Positions 7,665 through 14,082 of a DNA stretch of 14,838 nucleotides are shown here, piece by piece. Location of the stretch: positions 1-14,838 of the forward strand of contig NZQO01000095.1 of NCBI GenBank assembly GCA_002693605.1, read 5' to 3'. This stretch comes from Flavobacteriaceae bacterium (GTDB lineage Bacteria > Bacteroidota > Bacteroidia > Flavobacteriales > Flavobacteriaceae). The position numbers and the translations under genes were made by a program. Under the pieces are notes generated by a model. That model did no database searches and was not told the origin of the DNA. It worked only from the letters and a program-made list of their open reading frames with translations. The first letter of the stretch is position 1; each line of letters starts with the position of its first letter.

Positions 7665-8729
7665 TTATTTAACGGTGAATATACTACCACTGCTATGGTC
7701 GCTGCTCGCCCCGGTTACGCTGGCCAGACAGTTTGCCTCACCGCGTAGCCGCAACACACCCAAAAACCCAAAAATCAGGGCTTCCTTGAACTCAATCAGG
7801 GCGGGCGAGGGTATTACAATGCGCAACGATTTTTGGGATGCCAGCCGTTCCATTAAAAATTTATTATATGCCCCACCCCCAGTAACCAAAATCGAGCTGC
7901 CCGGCTCGAACTGCAACGCAAGCTGCGTGGCCACGTGCTCGGTAAAGGTTCGCAATGTATCGTGCACGCTGCACGGGGCACTTTCTATCAACGGCAGCAC
8001 ATGGTCGCGAACCCACTCCCACCCCAACGACTTTGGCGGGGTTGTCCTGTAAAAATCGAGCGCGTTCAAGTCGTGAAGCAAAGGTTCGTATACGGTTCCC
8101 ATAGCGGCCATTTCACCACCCGCATCATAGGGCCTACCCAACATTAAGGCCAGACGATTCAATACAAAATTGACTGGGCAAATATCGTAGGCAATCCTGG
8201 CGCCATTCTTGGCATACGAAACATTTGCAAAACCGCCCAGGTTTAGGCAATAATCGTATTCCAAAAACAAGAGCGCATCGCCAATGGGCACCAAGGGCGC
8301 TCCCTGCCCGCCCAAGGCCACATCCTGTGCGCGAAAGTCGCATACCACGGTCTTACCGAACGCTTCGGACAAATCAGGGTTGTTTCCCAACTGATAAGTA
8401 TACCCACGTTCCGGCTGGTGAAACACGGTGTGGCCGTGGCTGCACAGCGCATCTAGGTCTTCATAAAAACCTTCTGAGAAAAGCCTCGCAGCCTCGCCGG
8501 TAAAGCGGGCATACTCGATGTCCAATAATTTCAGTTGGTCCTCATTACGTGCCGTGGCGTTTTTCAGCTTGTTTTCCCACTGGGAGGGATACGCGAGCGT
8601 ATGCAGTTTCCCCAGGCGATAGTGCCAGTTTCCCGCTTCATCTACAGTAAAGAAACATTCGGCCAGGTCGAGTCCGTCCAGCGACGTCCCGCTCATGGCC
8701 CCTACTACGTGATAGCTCTGTTGCTTCAA
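7665..8729 (-). CDS. anmK: Anhydro-N-acetylmuramic acid kinase (AnmK)
   Basis: 354 residues, the family length. AnmK opens and phosphorylates 1,6-anhydro-MurNAc with ATP to give MurNAc-6-phosphate, a step in cytoplasmic recycling of peptidoglycan. Visible motifs: the phosphate-binding GAMSGTSLDGLD (about 10-21), CSHGHTVFHQP (about 96-106), DFRAQDVALGGQGAPLVPIGD (about 131-151), LNLGGFANVS (about 162-171), YDICPVN with the likely catalytic Asp182, and VTGGGAYNKFLMERL (about 282-296). The start is TTG (8727-8729). An in-frame TAG lies seven codons upstream (8748-8750), and the only nearby ATG falls inside the nucleotide-binding motif, so a TTG start is almost forced. It is divergent from the acyl-CoA dehydrogenase and has its own promoter. 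MurQ, the next enzyme, is not in view. Confidence 0.95.
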   Translation of the reverse strand: MKQQSYHVVGAMSGTSLDGLDLAECFFTVDEAGNWHYRLGKLHTLAYPSQWENKLKNATARNEDQLKLLDIEYARFTGEAARLFSEGFYEDLDALCSHGHTVFHQPERGYTYQLGNNPDLSEAFGKTVVCDFRAQDVALGGQGAPLVPIGDALLFLEYDYCLNLGGFANVSYAKNGARIAYDICPVNFVLNRLALMLGRPYDAGGEMAAMGTVYEPLLHDLNALDFYRTTPPKSLGWEWVRDHVLPLIESAPCSVHDTLRTFTEHVATQLALQFEPGSSILVTGGGAYNKFLMERLASQKSLRIVIPSPALIEFKEALIFGFLGVLRLRGEANCLASVTGASSDHSSGSIFTVK

Positions 8730-8748
8730 GGCACTGGTTTTTGAGGGC

Positions 8749-8781
8749 TAAAGATACACAACTGCTTCCTATTGGAACAAA
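8749..8781 (-). promoter_or_regulatory. Putative promoter of anmK (-33/-7)
   Basis: Minus strand: TTTG (8778-8781), 21 bases, then TATCTTTA (8749-8756), a 7 of 8 match to TAnnTTTG. The box ends 19 bases before the TTG start. An inverted repeat TGGAA-N9-TTCCA (8773-8791) overlaps the -33 element and could be an operator (speculative). Confidence 0.55.
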
Positions 8782-8827
8782 ACATATTCCATTACCTGCT
8801 ACCCGCCTACTATTTGGAATTTGGAAG

Positions 8828-8859
8828 TTGGGTTTTACTTTTTTTTATAAGTACATTTG
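8828..8859 (+). promoter_or_regulatory. Putative promoter of the acyl-CoA dehydrogenase (-33/-7)
   Basis: TTG at 8828-8830, a 21-base spacer containing a T-rich run, then TACATTTG (8852-8859), a perfect TAnnTTTG match. The box ends 35 bases before the ATG. This is the classic Bacteroidota -33/-7 arrangement recognised by the phylum's primary sigma factor. Confidence 0.72.
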
Positions 8860-8894
8860 CAAATCTTTAGTTCAAACCCTATTAAACAGTACAC

Positions 8895-10037
8895 ATGGAT
8901 TTCAGTCTATCAGAAGAACATATCATGATTCGCGATGCGGCGCGCGATTTTGCCAAGAACGAGTTAAAGCCCGGCGTCATTGAGCGCGACAACAAACAGG
9001 AATTCCCTACAGAGCAGGTACGGAAAATGGGCGAACTTGGGTTTATGGGCATGATGGTAGACCCCAAGTACGGCGGCGGCGGTATGGACACCGTAAGCTA
9101 CGTGCTGGCCATGGAAGAACTCAGCAAGATCGATGCCTCCTGTTCGGTAATCGTTTCGGTAAACAACTCCCTCGTTTGCTGGGGACTCGAAACCTATGGC
9201 AATGAAGACCAAAAACAGAAATACCTTACCAAGTTGGCCACCGGCGAGAGCATTGGCGCCTTTTGCCTTAGCGAGCCAGAAGCGGGCAGCGACGCTACCT
9301 CGCAGCGCACCACGGCAATCGACCAGGGGGACCACTACATTTTAAACGGAACCAAGAACTGGATCACCAACGGCGGCAGTGCAGACTATTATCTGGTCAT
9401 TGCGCAGACCGACCGCGAAAAGGGCCATAGGGGCATCAACGCATTTATTGTTGAAAAAGGCTGGGACGGCTTCGAGGTAGGCCCCAAGGAGGACAAATTG
9501 GGCATTCGCGGTAGTGACACCCACACCCTTAACTTCAACGACGTGAAGGTGCCCAAGGAAAACCGGATAGGTGAAGATGGGTTCGGCTTTACATTTGCCA
9601 TGAAAACATTGAGCGGTGGCCGCATTGGCATCGCTGCCCAAGCCTTGGGAATCGCCTCTGGCGCGTACGAGCTGGCACGCGACTATTCCAAGATACGCAA
9701 GGCCTTTGGCACCGAGATTTGCAACCACCAAGCCATTGCCTTTAAACTGGCCGATATGCACACCGAAATTGAAGCGGCCCGCCATTTGGTTATGAAGGCC
9801 GCCTGGGATAAGGACCAAGGCAACAACTACGATATGAGCGGTGCCATGGCCAAGCTATACGCCAGTAAAGTGGCCATGGACGTTACCGTGGAAGCCGTAC
9901 AGGTACACGGCGGTAACGGATTCGTAAAGGAATATCACGTAGAGCGCCTTATGCGCGATGCAAAGATCACCCAGATCTATGAAGGTACTTCTGAAATACA
10001 GAAAATTGTAATCTCCCGCGGATTGCTTCGCGACTAA
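8895..10037 (+). CDS. Acyl-CoA dehydrogenase (short/medium-chain type)
   Basis: 380 residues, the normal size. This FAD enzyme makes the trans-2,3 double bond in acyl-CoA, the first step of fatty-acid or branched-chain amino-acid breakdown, and passes electrons to ETF. Order: N-terminal helical domain (about 1-120), beta domain with the FAD/substrate motif GAFCLSEPEAGSDA (about 121-134) and KNWITNGG (about 154-161), then C-terminal helical domain with SGGRIGIAAQALG (about 240-252) and QVHGGNGFVKEYHVER (about 336-351). The catalytic base is the Glu of IYEGTSEIQ (Glu363), placed as in the short-chain/butyryl-CoA group rather than the isovaleryl type. ATG at 8895 with a good promoter upstream and a strong terminator downstream, so it is probably monocistronic. 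Exact chain length preference cannot be read from the sequence. Confidence 0.95.
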   Translation: MDFSLSEEHIMIRDAARDFAKNELKPGVIERDNKQEFPTEQVRKMGELGFMGMMVDPKYGGGGMDTVSYVLAMEELSKIDASCSVIVSVNNSLVCWGLETYGNEDQKQKYLTKLATGESIGAFCLSEPEAGSDATSQRTTAIDQGDHYILNGTKNWITNGGSADYYLVIAQTDREKGHRGINAFIVEKGWDGFEVGPKEDKLGIRGSDTHTLNFNDVKVPKENRIGEDGFGFTFAMKTLSGGRIGIAAQALGIASGAYELARDYSKIRKAFGTEICNHQAIAFKLADMHTEIEAARHLVMKAAWDKDQGNNYDMSGAMAKLYASKVAMDVTVEAVQVHGGNGFVKEYHVERLMRDAKITQIYEGTSEIQKIVISRGLLRD

Positions 10038-10053
10038 TACCGTCCCAACAAAG

Positions 10054-10081
10054 AAACCCGGCCCATTGCCGGGTTTTTTTT
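10054..10081 (+). terminator. Intrinsic terminator after the acyl-CoA dehydrogenase
   Basis: Perfect 9-bp stem AAACCCGGC / GCCGGGTTT with a 5-base loop (CCATT), followed by an uninterrupted T-run to 10081. It starts 17 bases after the stop codon. On the opposite strand the stem is followed by a broken T-rich stretch, so weak action on the converging gene is possible. Confidence 0.9.
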
Positions 10082-10090
10082 AATGTCAAA

Positions 10091-10133
10091 CAGTTCTGAT
10101 TATTGGTTACTTCGAACTGCCAATTGAGAACTG
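10091..10133. repeat. Nested inverted repeat between convergent genes
   Basis: Outer arms CAGTTCT (10091-10097) and AGAACTG (10127-10133) enclose inner arms ATTGG (10102-10106) and CCAAT (10120-10124), with the palindrome TTCGAA in the loop. The right part (GAACTGCCAATT) resembles the TGCCAACT words in the non-coding region beyond the next gene. Role unknown. Confidence 0.5.
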
Positions 10134-10149
10134 AATAAGGCAACTAAAT

Positions 10150-10163
10150 CCCCCTCGAGGGGG
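10150..10163. repeat. G/C-run palindrome CCCCCTCGAGGGGG
   Basis: A perfect 14-base palindrome followed by GGCAAGGGGG. It sits 12 bases from the stop codon of the minus-strand T9SS gene and could form a hairpin in its transcript. No T-run follows directly, so terminator action is unsure. It resembles short dispersed intergenic repeats, but copies elsewhere cannot be checked here. Confidence 0.45.
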
Positions 10164-10174
10164 GCAAGGGGGTG

Positions 10175-10888
10175 TCACTCCTTCACGAACTTCCGCACCA
10201 ACCGTTCGCCCTTAGGCCCCTCCAGTTGCAAGAAGTACACGCCAGAGGCCAAAGCGCTCACGTCCATGGGTTCGTTGGGCGCTAGGCCCTTGTTTTGCAG
10301 CACCCTCTTCCCGTCTAAGGTTACCACGGTCGCGGTCAACGCGCCCACGCCCTCGGGCAGGTTGTCTAGGGTTAAGGTATTCGCCGTTGGGTTGGGATAC
10401 ACGATTAAGGCACTCAATTGTATGTCTCCTACGCCTAGCTGTTGGTTAGTGTACTCGGCTTGGTTGCCCTCGCTATTTTCTATCGTTAGATACAAAACAC
10501 CACTGTTTTGCTCAAACGTATAGGAAAAGGCGCCTTTAGAAACCTCGGTATCTAAATCATAGTAAATAGAATAATGTCGATCCATAAATTCAATAATATC
10601 AGGATCACCACAAGTCCCTATTAGAACTGCCCCACCATCATCCGTAGTAAATGTATTATTTTGCAGGTACTGAACAAAGGTACCAAACCCTTCTTCGCAT
10701 CCCGCGTGTATTACTTCCAAAAAGTTTTGATTAAAAACAATACTGCCAAATAGATCATTAGGCGCAGTATAATTCAAATCATTTATTGTCACTTTATTCA
10801 AATACCAATCATTCTCTAACAATTGGGGGTCTTGGGCCTTTAGCGCAACGCTAGCACCTAGCAATACATAAAGCAGCACTTGTTTCAT
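10175..10888 (-). CDS. Small secreted protein with T9SS sorting domain, unknown function
   Basis: 237 residues from ATG 10886-10888. A TTG two codons upstream (10892-10894) is open, but the ATG starts directly on a clean signal peptide (MKQVLLYVLLGASVALKAQ). The mature N-terminal domain (about 22-150) starts QLLENDWYLNKVTINDLNY. It is beta-rich in appearance and has Cys64 and Cys93, which may pair. Its 'WYL..V' opening recalls small lipocalin-like domains of this phylum, but I do not recognise a family. Residues about 157-237 are a T9SS type A sorting domain (LIVYPNPTAN ... GVYFLQLEG ... KFVKE), predicting secretion through the outer membrane. By hand count the DNA for the sorting domain is about 60% G+C (10201-10380), while that for the N-terminal domain is about 30-40% (10561-10800). 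No matching promoter found. Confidence 0.85.
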   Translation of the reverse strand: MKQVLLYVLLGASVALKAQDPQLLENDWYLNKVTINDLNYTAPNDLFGSIVFNQNFLEVIHAGCEEGFGTFVQYLQNNTFTTDDGGAVLIGTCGDPDIIEFMDRHYSIYYDLDTEVSKGAFSYTFEQNSGVLYLTIENSEGNQAEYTNQQLGVGDIQLSALIVYPNPTANTLTLDNLPEGVGALTATVVTLDGKRVLQNKGLAPNEPMDVSALASGVYFLQLEGPKGERLVRKFVKE

Positions 10889-11236
10889 AAACAAAGTTTA
10901 AGTTAGTGGTAGCGGGGAGTCGGCATAAAGAAAAAAAAAAAACGAATATTCCGAACAAAAAAATAAAAATTACAAACCGACGATTTTCTTGGAAGATTCC
11001 TCGTAATTGTAACCAGATACTTCCAAATCCTATCTTTTTTCTTATCCGAAGTATTGACAGGGCGCCATCATCAAATCACTGAAAACTCCGAACTAAATAT
11101 AAACACTGAACACCAACCATTTCATACGAAACACCCCTATAGGCCCCTCAAAGGACATCTACGAATTCCATTCGTCCGTAGCCGAGGCAAGGGATAATAA
11201 TATCCTTTACGCTAACTATTATTAACCTAGGGCTAT

Positions 11237-11278
11237 TGCCAACTGCTAACTGCTACTGCCAACTGAACACTGCCAACT
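11237..11278. repeat. TGCCAACT-type imperfect repeats
   Basis: TGCCAACT occurs at 11237, 11257 and 11271, with related words (AACTGCTAACTGCTACTG) between them. On the other strand this reads as strings of AGTTGGCA. The tract is low-complexity and non-coding. A related word (GAACTGCCAATT) lies at 10114-10125, on the far side of the T9SS gene. Confidence 0.6.
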
Positions 11279-11287
11279 ACACCCCAA

Positions 11288-11312
11288 GGTCTCCTTGCGG
11301 TCTCCTTGCGGT
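11288..11312. repeat. 11-base tandem repeat GGTCTCCTTGC
   Basis: Two exact copies (11288-11298 and 11299-11309) and the start of a third. The first copy lies within the inverted repeat CAAGG-TCT-CCTTG (11285-11297). Non-coding, downstream of the porin gene. Confidence 0.7.
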
Positions 11313-11380
11313 TAACCTACGGTCGGCGCATTATGAAAATAGAATGGGAAAACCTACAAGGGGCGCTGGGCTGAATCCGG

Positions 11381-13276
11381 TTACAGGAAAAAGTTCCACA
11401 CCAGCCCAAAGCGAATAATCGCGTCGCGATAGGGATAGCCCGGCGCCGAAAAATGGTCGTTCTGGTTGGCGAAAATCTGGTTTATATGCTCATAGGCAAA
11501 ATAGATGCGCGTTTGTCGTATTTTGGCATTGAAGAACACATCGATAATGGGGAAGGCCCCCAGCTCCTCGCCGTCCTGAACAAAGAACTCCCCCAGCACC
11601 GGGTCGTATCCGTTCATCGCGTACTGGGTAAAGTACTTTACGTTTACCCCGGTTTGCAAGAACAGCGCCCTCTTAAACCAATGGTCCTCATAAAACAGCG
11701 CGTTGCGCGTTACCAATTGCGGTACCCGCAGGGCAGCCTCGCCCGAAAGTACCTGTTGGTAAAGTATGGTATTGGCCAAGGCGAATTTTCCATAACGGAA
11801 CGTGCGCTCGGCCTTGGCGGTAACGTAATCTACGCGTTCGCCAAACTGCCGGGGAGTGGGTGTAACACCCTCTGGTACAACGGCAAAATAAGCATAATCG
11901 TCTATCCCCGTATAGGTTACCGTGGCATCTAGATAGGTTTCGCTTTGCAGTTGCAGCGTGAGCTGCTGTGTCTTAACATTATTGAAATTGGTCTGCCAGT
12001 TGTAGTTCTCATAATCGCTCTGGAAAAGCAAGAAGTTAAAGTTAGGCGCAACCGAATGTATCTTGGCAGTGGCACGCACCCTATTTTTTTCGTTAAAGGC
12101 AAATGAGGCAGCGGCGGTTAGGTAATTTGCGTCGAACTCTCCCGCTATATTAATGGCCCCCTCGCCCGAAAGCTCAAAGCCGCGGTACTGTTTTCGGTAC
12201 CGGGCCCCCACGTGCACGAGGTCGCCCTTCAGCCTATTGGTAATACGCCCCTCATCGAGTATGAGTACCGAGTTGTAACCGTAGTTATACTGTGTATATC
12301 CCGCAAATCCCTTAATGCTACCAAGCAAGGAATTATCCAGTTTGGCGTACGCCTCTGCCTTGAAGTCATCTAGCGTTACCTTGTTAAATAGGTCGGCACT
12401 CTCATAGGCCGGTCCAAAACCCTCGAAGGGCGCGTCTTGGCGGTATTCATAAAATTTTTCCTCATAGCTCAGGGAATTTCCCACCGCTACAACGGTCTGG
12501 CGCGTACTATCGCGACGGCCTACGAGCTCATATTGGTGGTCCACGTAAAAGCGCTGGCCCTCAAGCACGTTCTCGGCATTCTCAAAATTGACGTCCAAGC
12601 GCCCACGGTCCTCGAACTCCTCATCGCCGTTTCGGAAAAGCGCGATCGAGTTGGGCGTAAGCCCCCCGTTCTGTTCGTTCAGCATATCCTGGGCCACATA
12701 ATGGGCCCTTATGGAATAGCGCTTATTCTTGGTATGGTAATTCGTGGTAAAGCGGAAATTCCCCGTGCTGGCCAGCATATTCTGATAGATGCCCAACGAA
12801 CGCACCCCCTTGTAGGCAATACTGAAGTTGAACTGTTCCGAAGTATTGATCGTAAAAAAAGCATCGAGTTGCTGCCCCTGTTCGAAGGCAGTTTTAAAAT
12901 AAAGCTCGGTGAGGGGCGTGGGAACACTGTAGTACGAAATATCGGCAACGTCCATATAGTTGAAATGGTGCCCCTGTGCCGCAAACTTGGGTTTCAAATG
13001 CAAGTCGTCAAAGTCATAGGCCAAGGTATTATACGGCTGCCCCACATTGCTAAAGGGCAGCAGCTCGAAGCGATCACGGCGCAAATAGTTGAACCTATAC
13101 CATTTATGGATGCTAAGACTGGTGTCCAAATGGGTAGTGTCCCGCTCCTTCGAGATAATCTTGTACATGGTGATGGGGGGCTTTTCAGGCTTCCCCGTGG
13201 CAGTGGCAGGCTCGTTTTGCGCGGCCAAATTGGCGGTGACGCACAACAATAATAGGAGCCAAGTGATTCTGTTCAT
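11381..13276 (-). CDS. Putative outer-membrane porin (Porin_10-like)
   Basis: 631 residues from ATG 13274-13276. I chose this ATG because it opens directly on a signal peptide (MNRITWLLLLLCVTANLAAQ) and a promoter box ends 20 bases upstream. The reading frame is open further, to a TTG at 13357, but that start would lie upstream of the promoter. The mature protein has many alternating aromatic/polar strands (for example FNFSIAYKGVRSLGIYQ, RYSIRAHYVAQDM, IRFGLVWNFFL). It ends in Phe-Phe-Leu after an aromatic strand, as outer-membrane beta-barrels do. The opening (DTSLSIHKWYRFNYLRRDRFELLPFSN) and the position next to rnhB match the flavobacterial 'putative porin' family. The substrate is unknown. 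There is no lipobox (the residue before Cys12 is Leu). The gene is divergent from rnhB. Confidence 0.85.
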   Translation of the reverse strand: MNRITWLLLLLCVTANLAAQNEPATATGKPEKPPITMYKIISKERDTTHLDTSLSIHKWYRFNYLRRDRFELLPFSNVGQPYNTLAYDFDDLHLKPKFAAQGHHFNYMDVADISYYSVPTPLTELYFKTAFEQGQQLDAFFTINTSEQFNFSIAYKGVRSLGIYQNMLASTGNFRFTTNYHTKNKRYSIRAHYVAQDMLNEQNGGLTPNSIALFRNGDEEFEDRGRLDVNFENAENVLEGQRFYVDHQYELVGRRDSTRQTVVAVGNSLSYEEKFYEYRQDAPFEGFGPAYESADLFNKVTLDDFKAEAYAKLDNSLLGSIKGFAGYTQYNYGYNSVLILDEGRITNRLKGDLVHVGARYRKQYRGFELSGEGAINIAGEFDANYLTAAASFAFNEKNRVRATAKIHSVAPNFNFLLFQSDYENYNWQTNFNNVKTQQLTLQLQSETYLDATVTYTGIDDYAYFAVVPEGVTPTPRQFGERVDYVTAKAERTFRYGKFALANTILYQQVLSGEAALRVPQLVTRNALFYEDHWFKRALFLQTGVNVKYFTQYAMNGYDPVLGEFFVQDGEELGAFPIIDVFFNAKIRQTRIYFAYEHINQIFANQNDHFSAPGYPYRDAIIRFGLVWNFFL

Positions 13277-13296
13277 AATGGGACAGGACATTTTCA

Positions 13297-13326
13297 CAAA
13301 GGTAATGGTTTTTTCAAGCGGCAAAA
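13297..13326 (-). promoter_or_regulatory. Putative promoter of the porin gene
   Basis: Minus strand: TTTTG (13322-13326), a 17-base spacer, and TACCTTTG (13297-13304), a perfect TAnnTTTG match, ending 20 bases before the porin ATG. The spacer is shorter than the 21 bases seen at four other genes here, so the -33 assignment is less sure than the -7 box. Confidence 0.6.
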
Positions 13327-13372
13327 GCGCGCCGCACAATTTGAGCGGATCGATCAAAGAAACCTAATCTAC

Positions 13373-13404
13373 TTGCACAATTGGCAAGAAGGGTCGTAGC
13401 TTTG
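13373..13404 (+). promoter_or_regulatory. Putative promoter of rnhB (-33/-7)
   Basis: TTG (13373-13375), 21 bases, TAGCTTTG (13397-13404). The box ends only 8 bases before the rnhB ATG, leaving almost no 5' leader. An inverted repeat CTTGC-N7-GCAAG (13372-13388) covers the -33 element and part of the spacer, and could be a protein-binding site (speculative). Confidence 0.65.
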
Positions 13405-13412
13405 CCAGCGAA

Positions 13413-14003
13413 ATGCTTCAGCTGAAAATACATAGCCCTCTCATAGAATGCGGCACCGACGAGGCCGGCAGGGGTTGCCTCGCGGGCCCGGTTACGGCTG
13501 CAGCGGTGATCCTCCCAAACGATTTCAGCCATCCGCTCCTAACCGACAGCAAGCAACTATCCGAAAAGCAACGGCTGCAACTGCGCTCCATTATAATAGA
13601 AGAGGCTATTTGCTTTACCATAGAGCACGTCATGATGGAAGAGATTGACACGTTGAATATCTTGAACGCCTCCATCCTGGCCATGCACCGTTGCATAGAA
13701 AAATTAGTACACACCCCGCAGTTCATCGCCATAGACGGCAACCGCTTCAAGCCCTTTGGTAAAATCCCCCACGAGTGCGTGGTGAAGGGCGACGGAAAAT
13801 ATTTGCACATCGCCGCGGCCTCCATTCTCGCCAAGACCGAGCGCGATGCCTATATGAAAACGCTTCACGCGGAATTTCCACAATACCTCTGGAACCAGAA
13901 CAAAGGCTACCCCACCCGCGCCCACCGTGAGGCCATTCGGCAGTTTGGCCCTACCCGCTTCCACCGCAAGAGCTTTCGGCTTTTGCCCGAGCAGGCTATC
14001 TAG
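13413..14003 (+). CDS. rnhB: Ribonuclease HII
   Basis: 196 residues, full length. RNase HII cuts RNA in RNA-DNA hybrids and starts removal of single ribonucleotides left in DNA. The acidic metal-binding set is complete: Asp16 and Glu17 in CGTDEAGRG, Asp108 in FIAIDGN, and Asp127 in VKGDGKY. Also seen: LTDSKQLS (about 43-50), [13 protein letters not shown] (about 133-145) and [13 protein letters not shown] (about 162-175). The ATG at 13413 gives the normal short N-terminus before GTDEAGRG. It is divergent from the porin gene, and a lipoprotein gene follows 79 bases downstream with its own promoter. Confidence 0.97.
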   Translation: MLQLKIHSPLIECGTDEAGRGCLAGPVTAAAVILPNDFSHPLLTDSKQLSEKQRLQLRSIIIEEAICFTIEHVMMEEIDTLNILNASILAMHRCIEKLVHTPQFIAIDGNRFKPFGKIPHECVVKGDGKYLHIAAASILAKTERDAYMKTLHAEFPQYLWNQNKGYPTRAHREAIRQFGPTRFHRKSFRLLPEQAI

Positions 14004-14045
14004 CTTTTGTTGTTGAAAACACGTCGATAAACTCTTACAGTGAGC

Positions 14046-14077
14046 TTGCGCAGCTGTATAATTACTCGGTACTTTTG
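14046..14077 (+). promoter_or_regulatory. Putative promoter of the lipoprotein gene (-33/-7)
   Basis: TTG (14046-14048), 21 bases, TACTTTTG (14070-14077), a perfect -7 match. It ends 5 bases before the ATG, so the transcript may be leaderless. Inverted arms TACAG (14036-14040) and CTGTA (14054-14058) flank the -33 TTG. Confidence 0.65.
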
Positions 14078-14082
14078 TGTAT

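Larger units (their letters stand above)
10889..11380. other. 492-base non-coding stretch, AT-rich then repeat-bearing
   Basis: I find no credible gene on either strand. The part next to the T9SS gene (about 10920-11120) is very AT-rich, with A-runs. The middle has small inverted repeats ACGAAT-TCC-ATTCGT (11161-11175) and AAGGGATA-ATAA-TATCCTTT (11189-11208, with one G:T pair). The distal part holds the short repeats listed separately. This is the 3' side of the porin gene, but no strong terminator for it is visible. Confidence 0.7.

Noticed and set aside
9342..9818. 158-codon open frame opposite the acyl-CoA dehydrogenase
   Set aside because: Shadow of a conserved gene; no signal of its own.
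10892..10899. AAACTTTG as a -7 box for the small T9SS gene
   Set aside because: It matches TTTG but lacks TA at the right place, has no -33 element, and sits three bases from the ATG.
11189..11208. Hairpin as terminator for the porin gene
   Set aside because: It is AT-rich with a 5-bp perfect core, about 170 bases past the stop codon, and lacks a T-run on the minus strand.
11237..11312. CRISPR array
   Set aside because: The repeats are 8-11 bases with irregular or no spacers and no cas genes nearby.
11333..11374. Small plus-strand frame MKIEWENLQGALG
   Set aside because: Thirteen codons with no promoter or neighbour. It looks protein-like but cannot be supported, and may be a remnant.
12437..13252. 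Long open frame (271 codons) on the plus strand opposite the porin gene
   Set aside because: It lies wholly antisense to a well-supported porin gene, has no recognisable domain or promoter, and arises from the codon pattern of the real gene.
13277..13357. 27-codon N-terminal extension of the porin from a TTG
   Set aside because: It would place charged and irregular sequence before a perfect signal peptide and would start upstream of the likely promoter.
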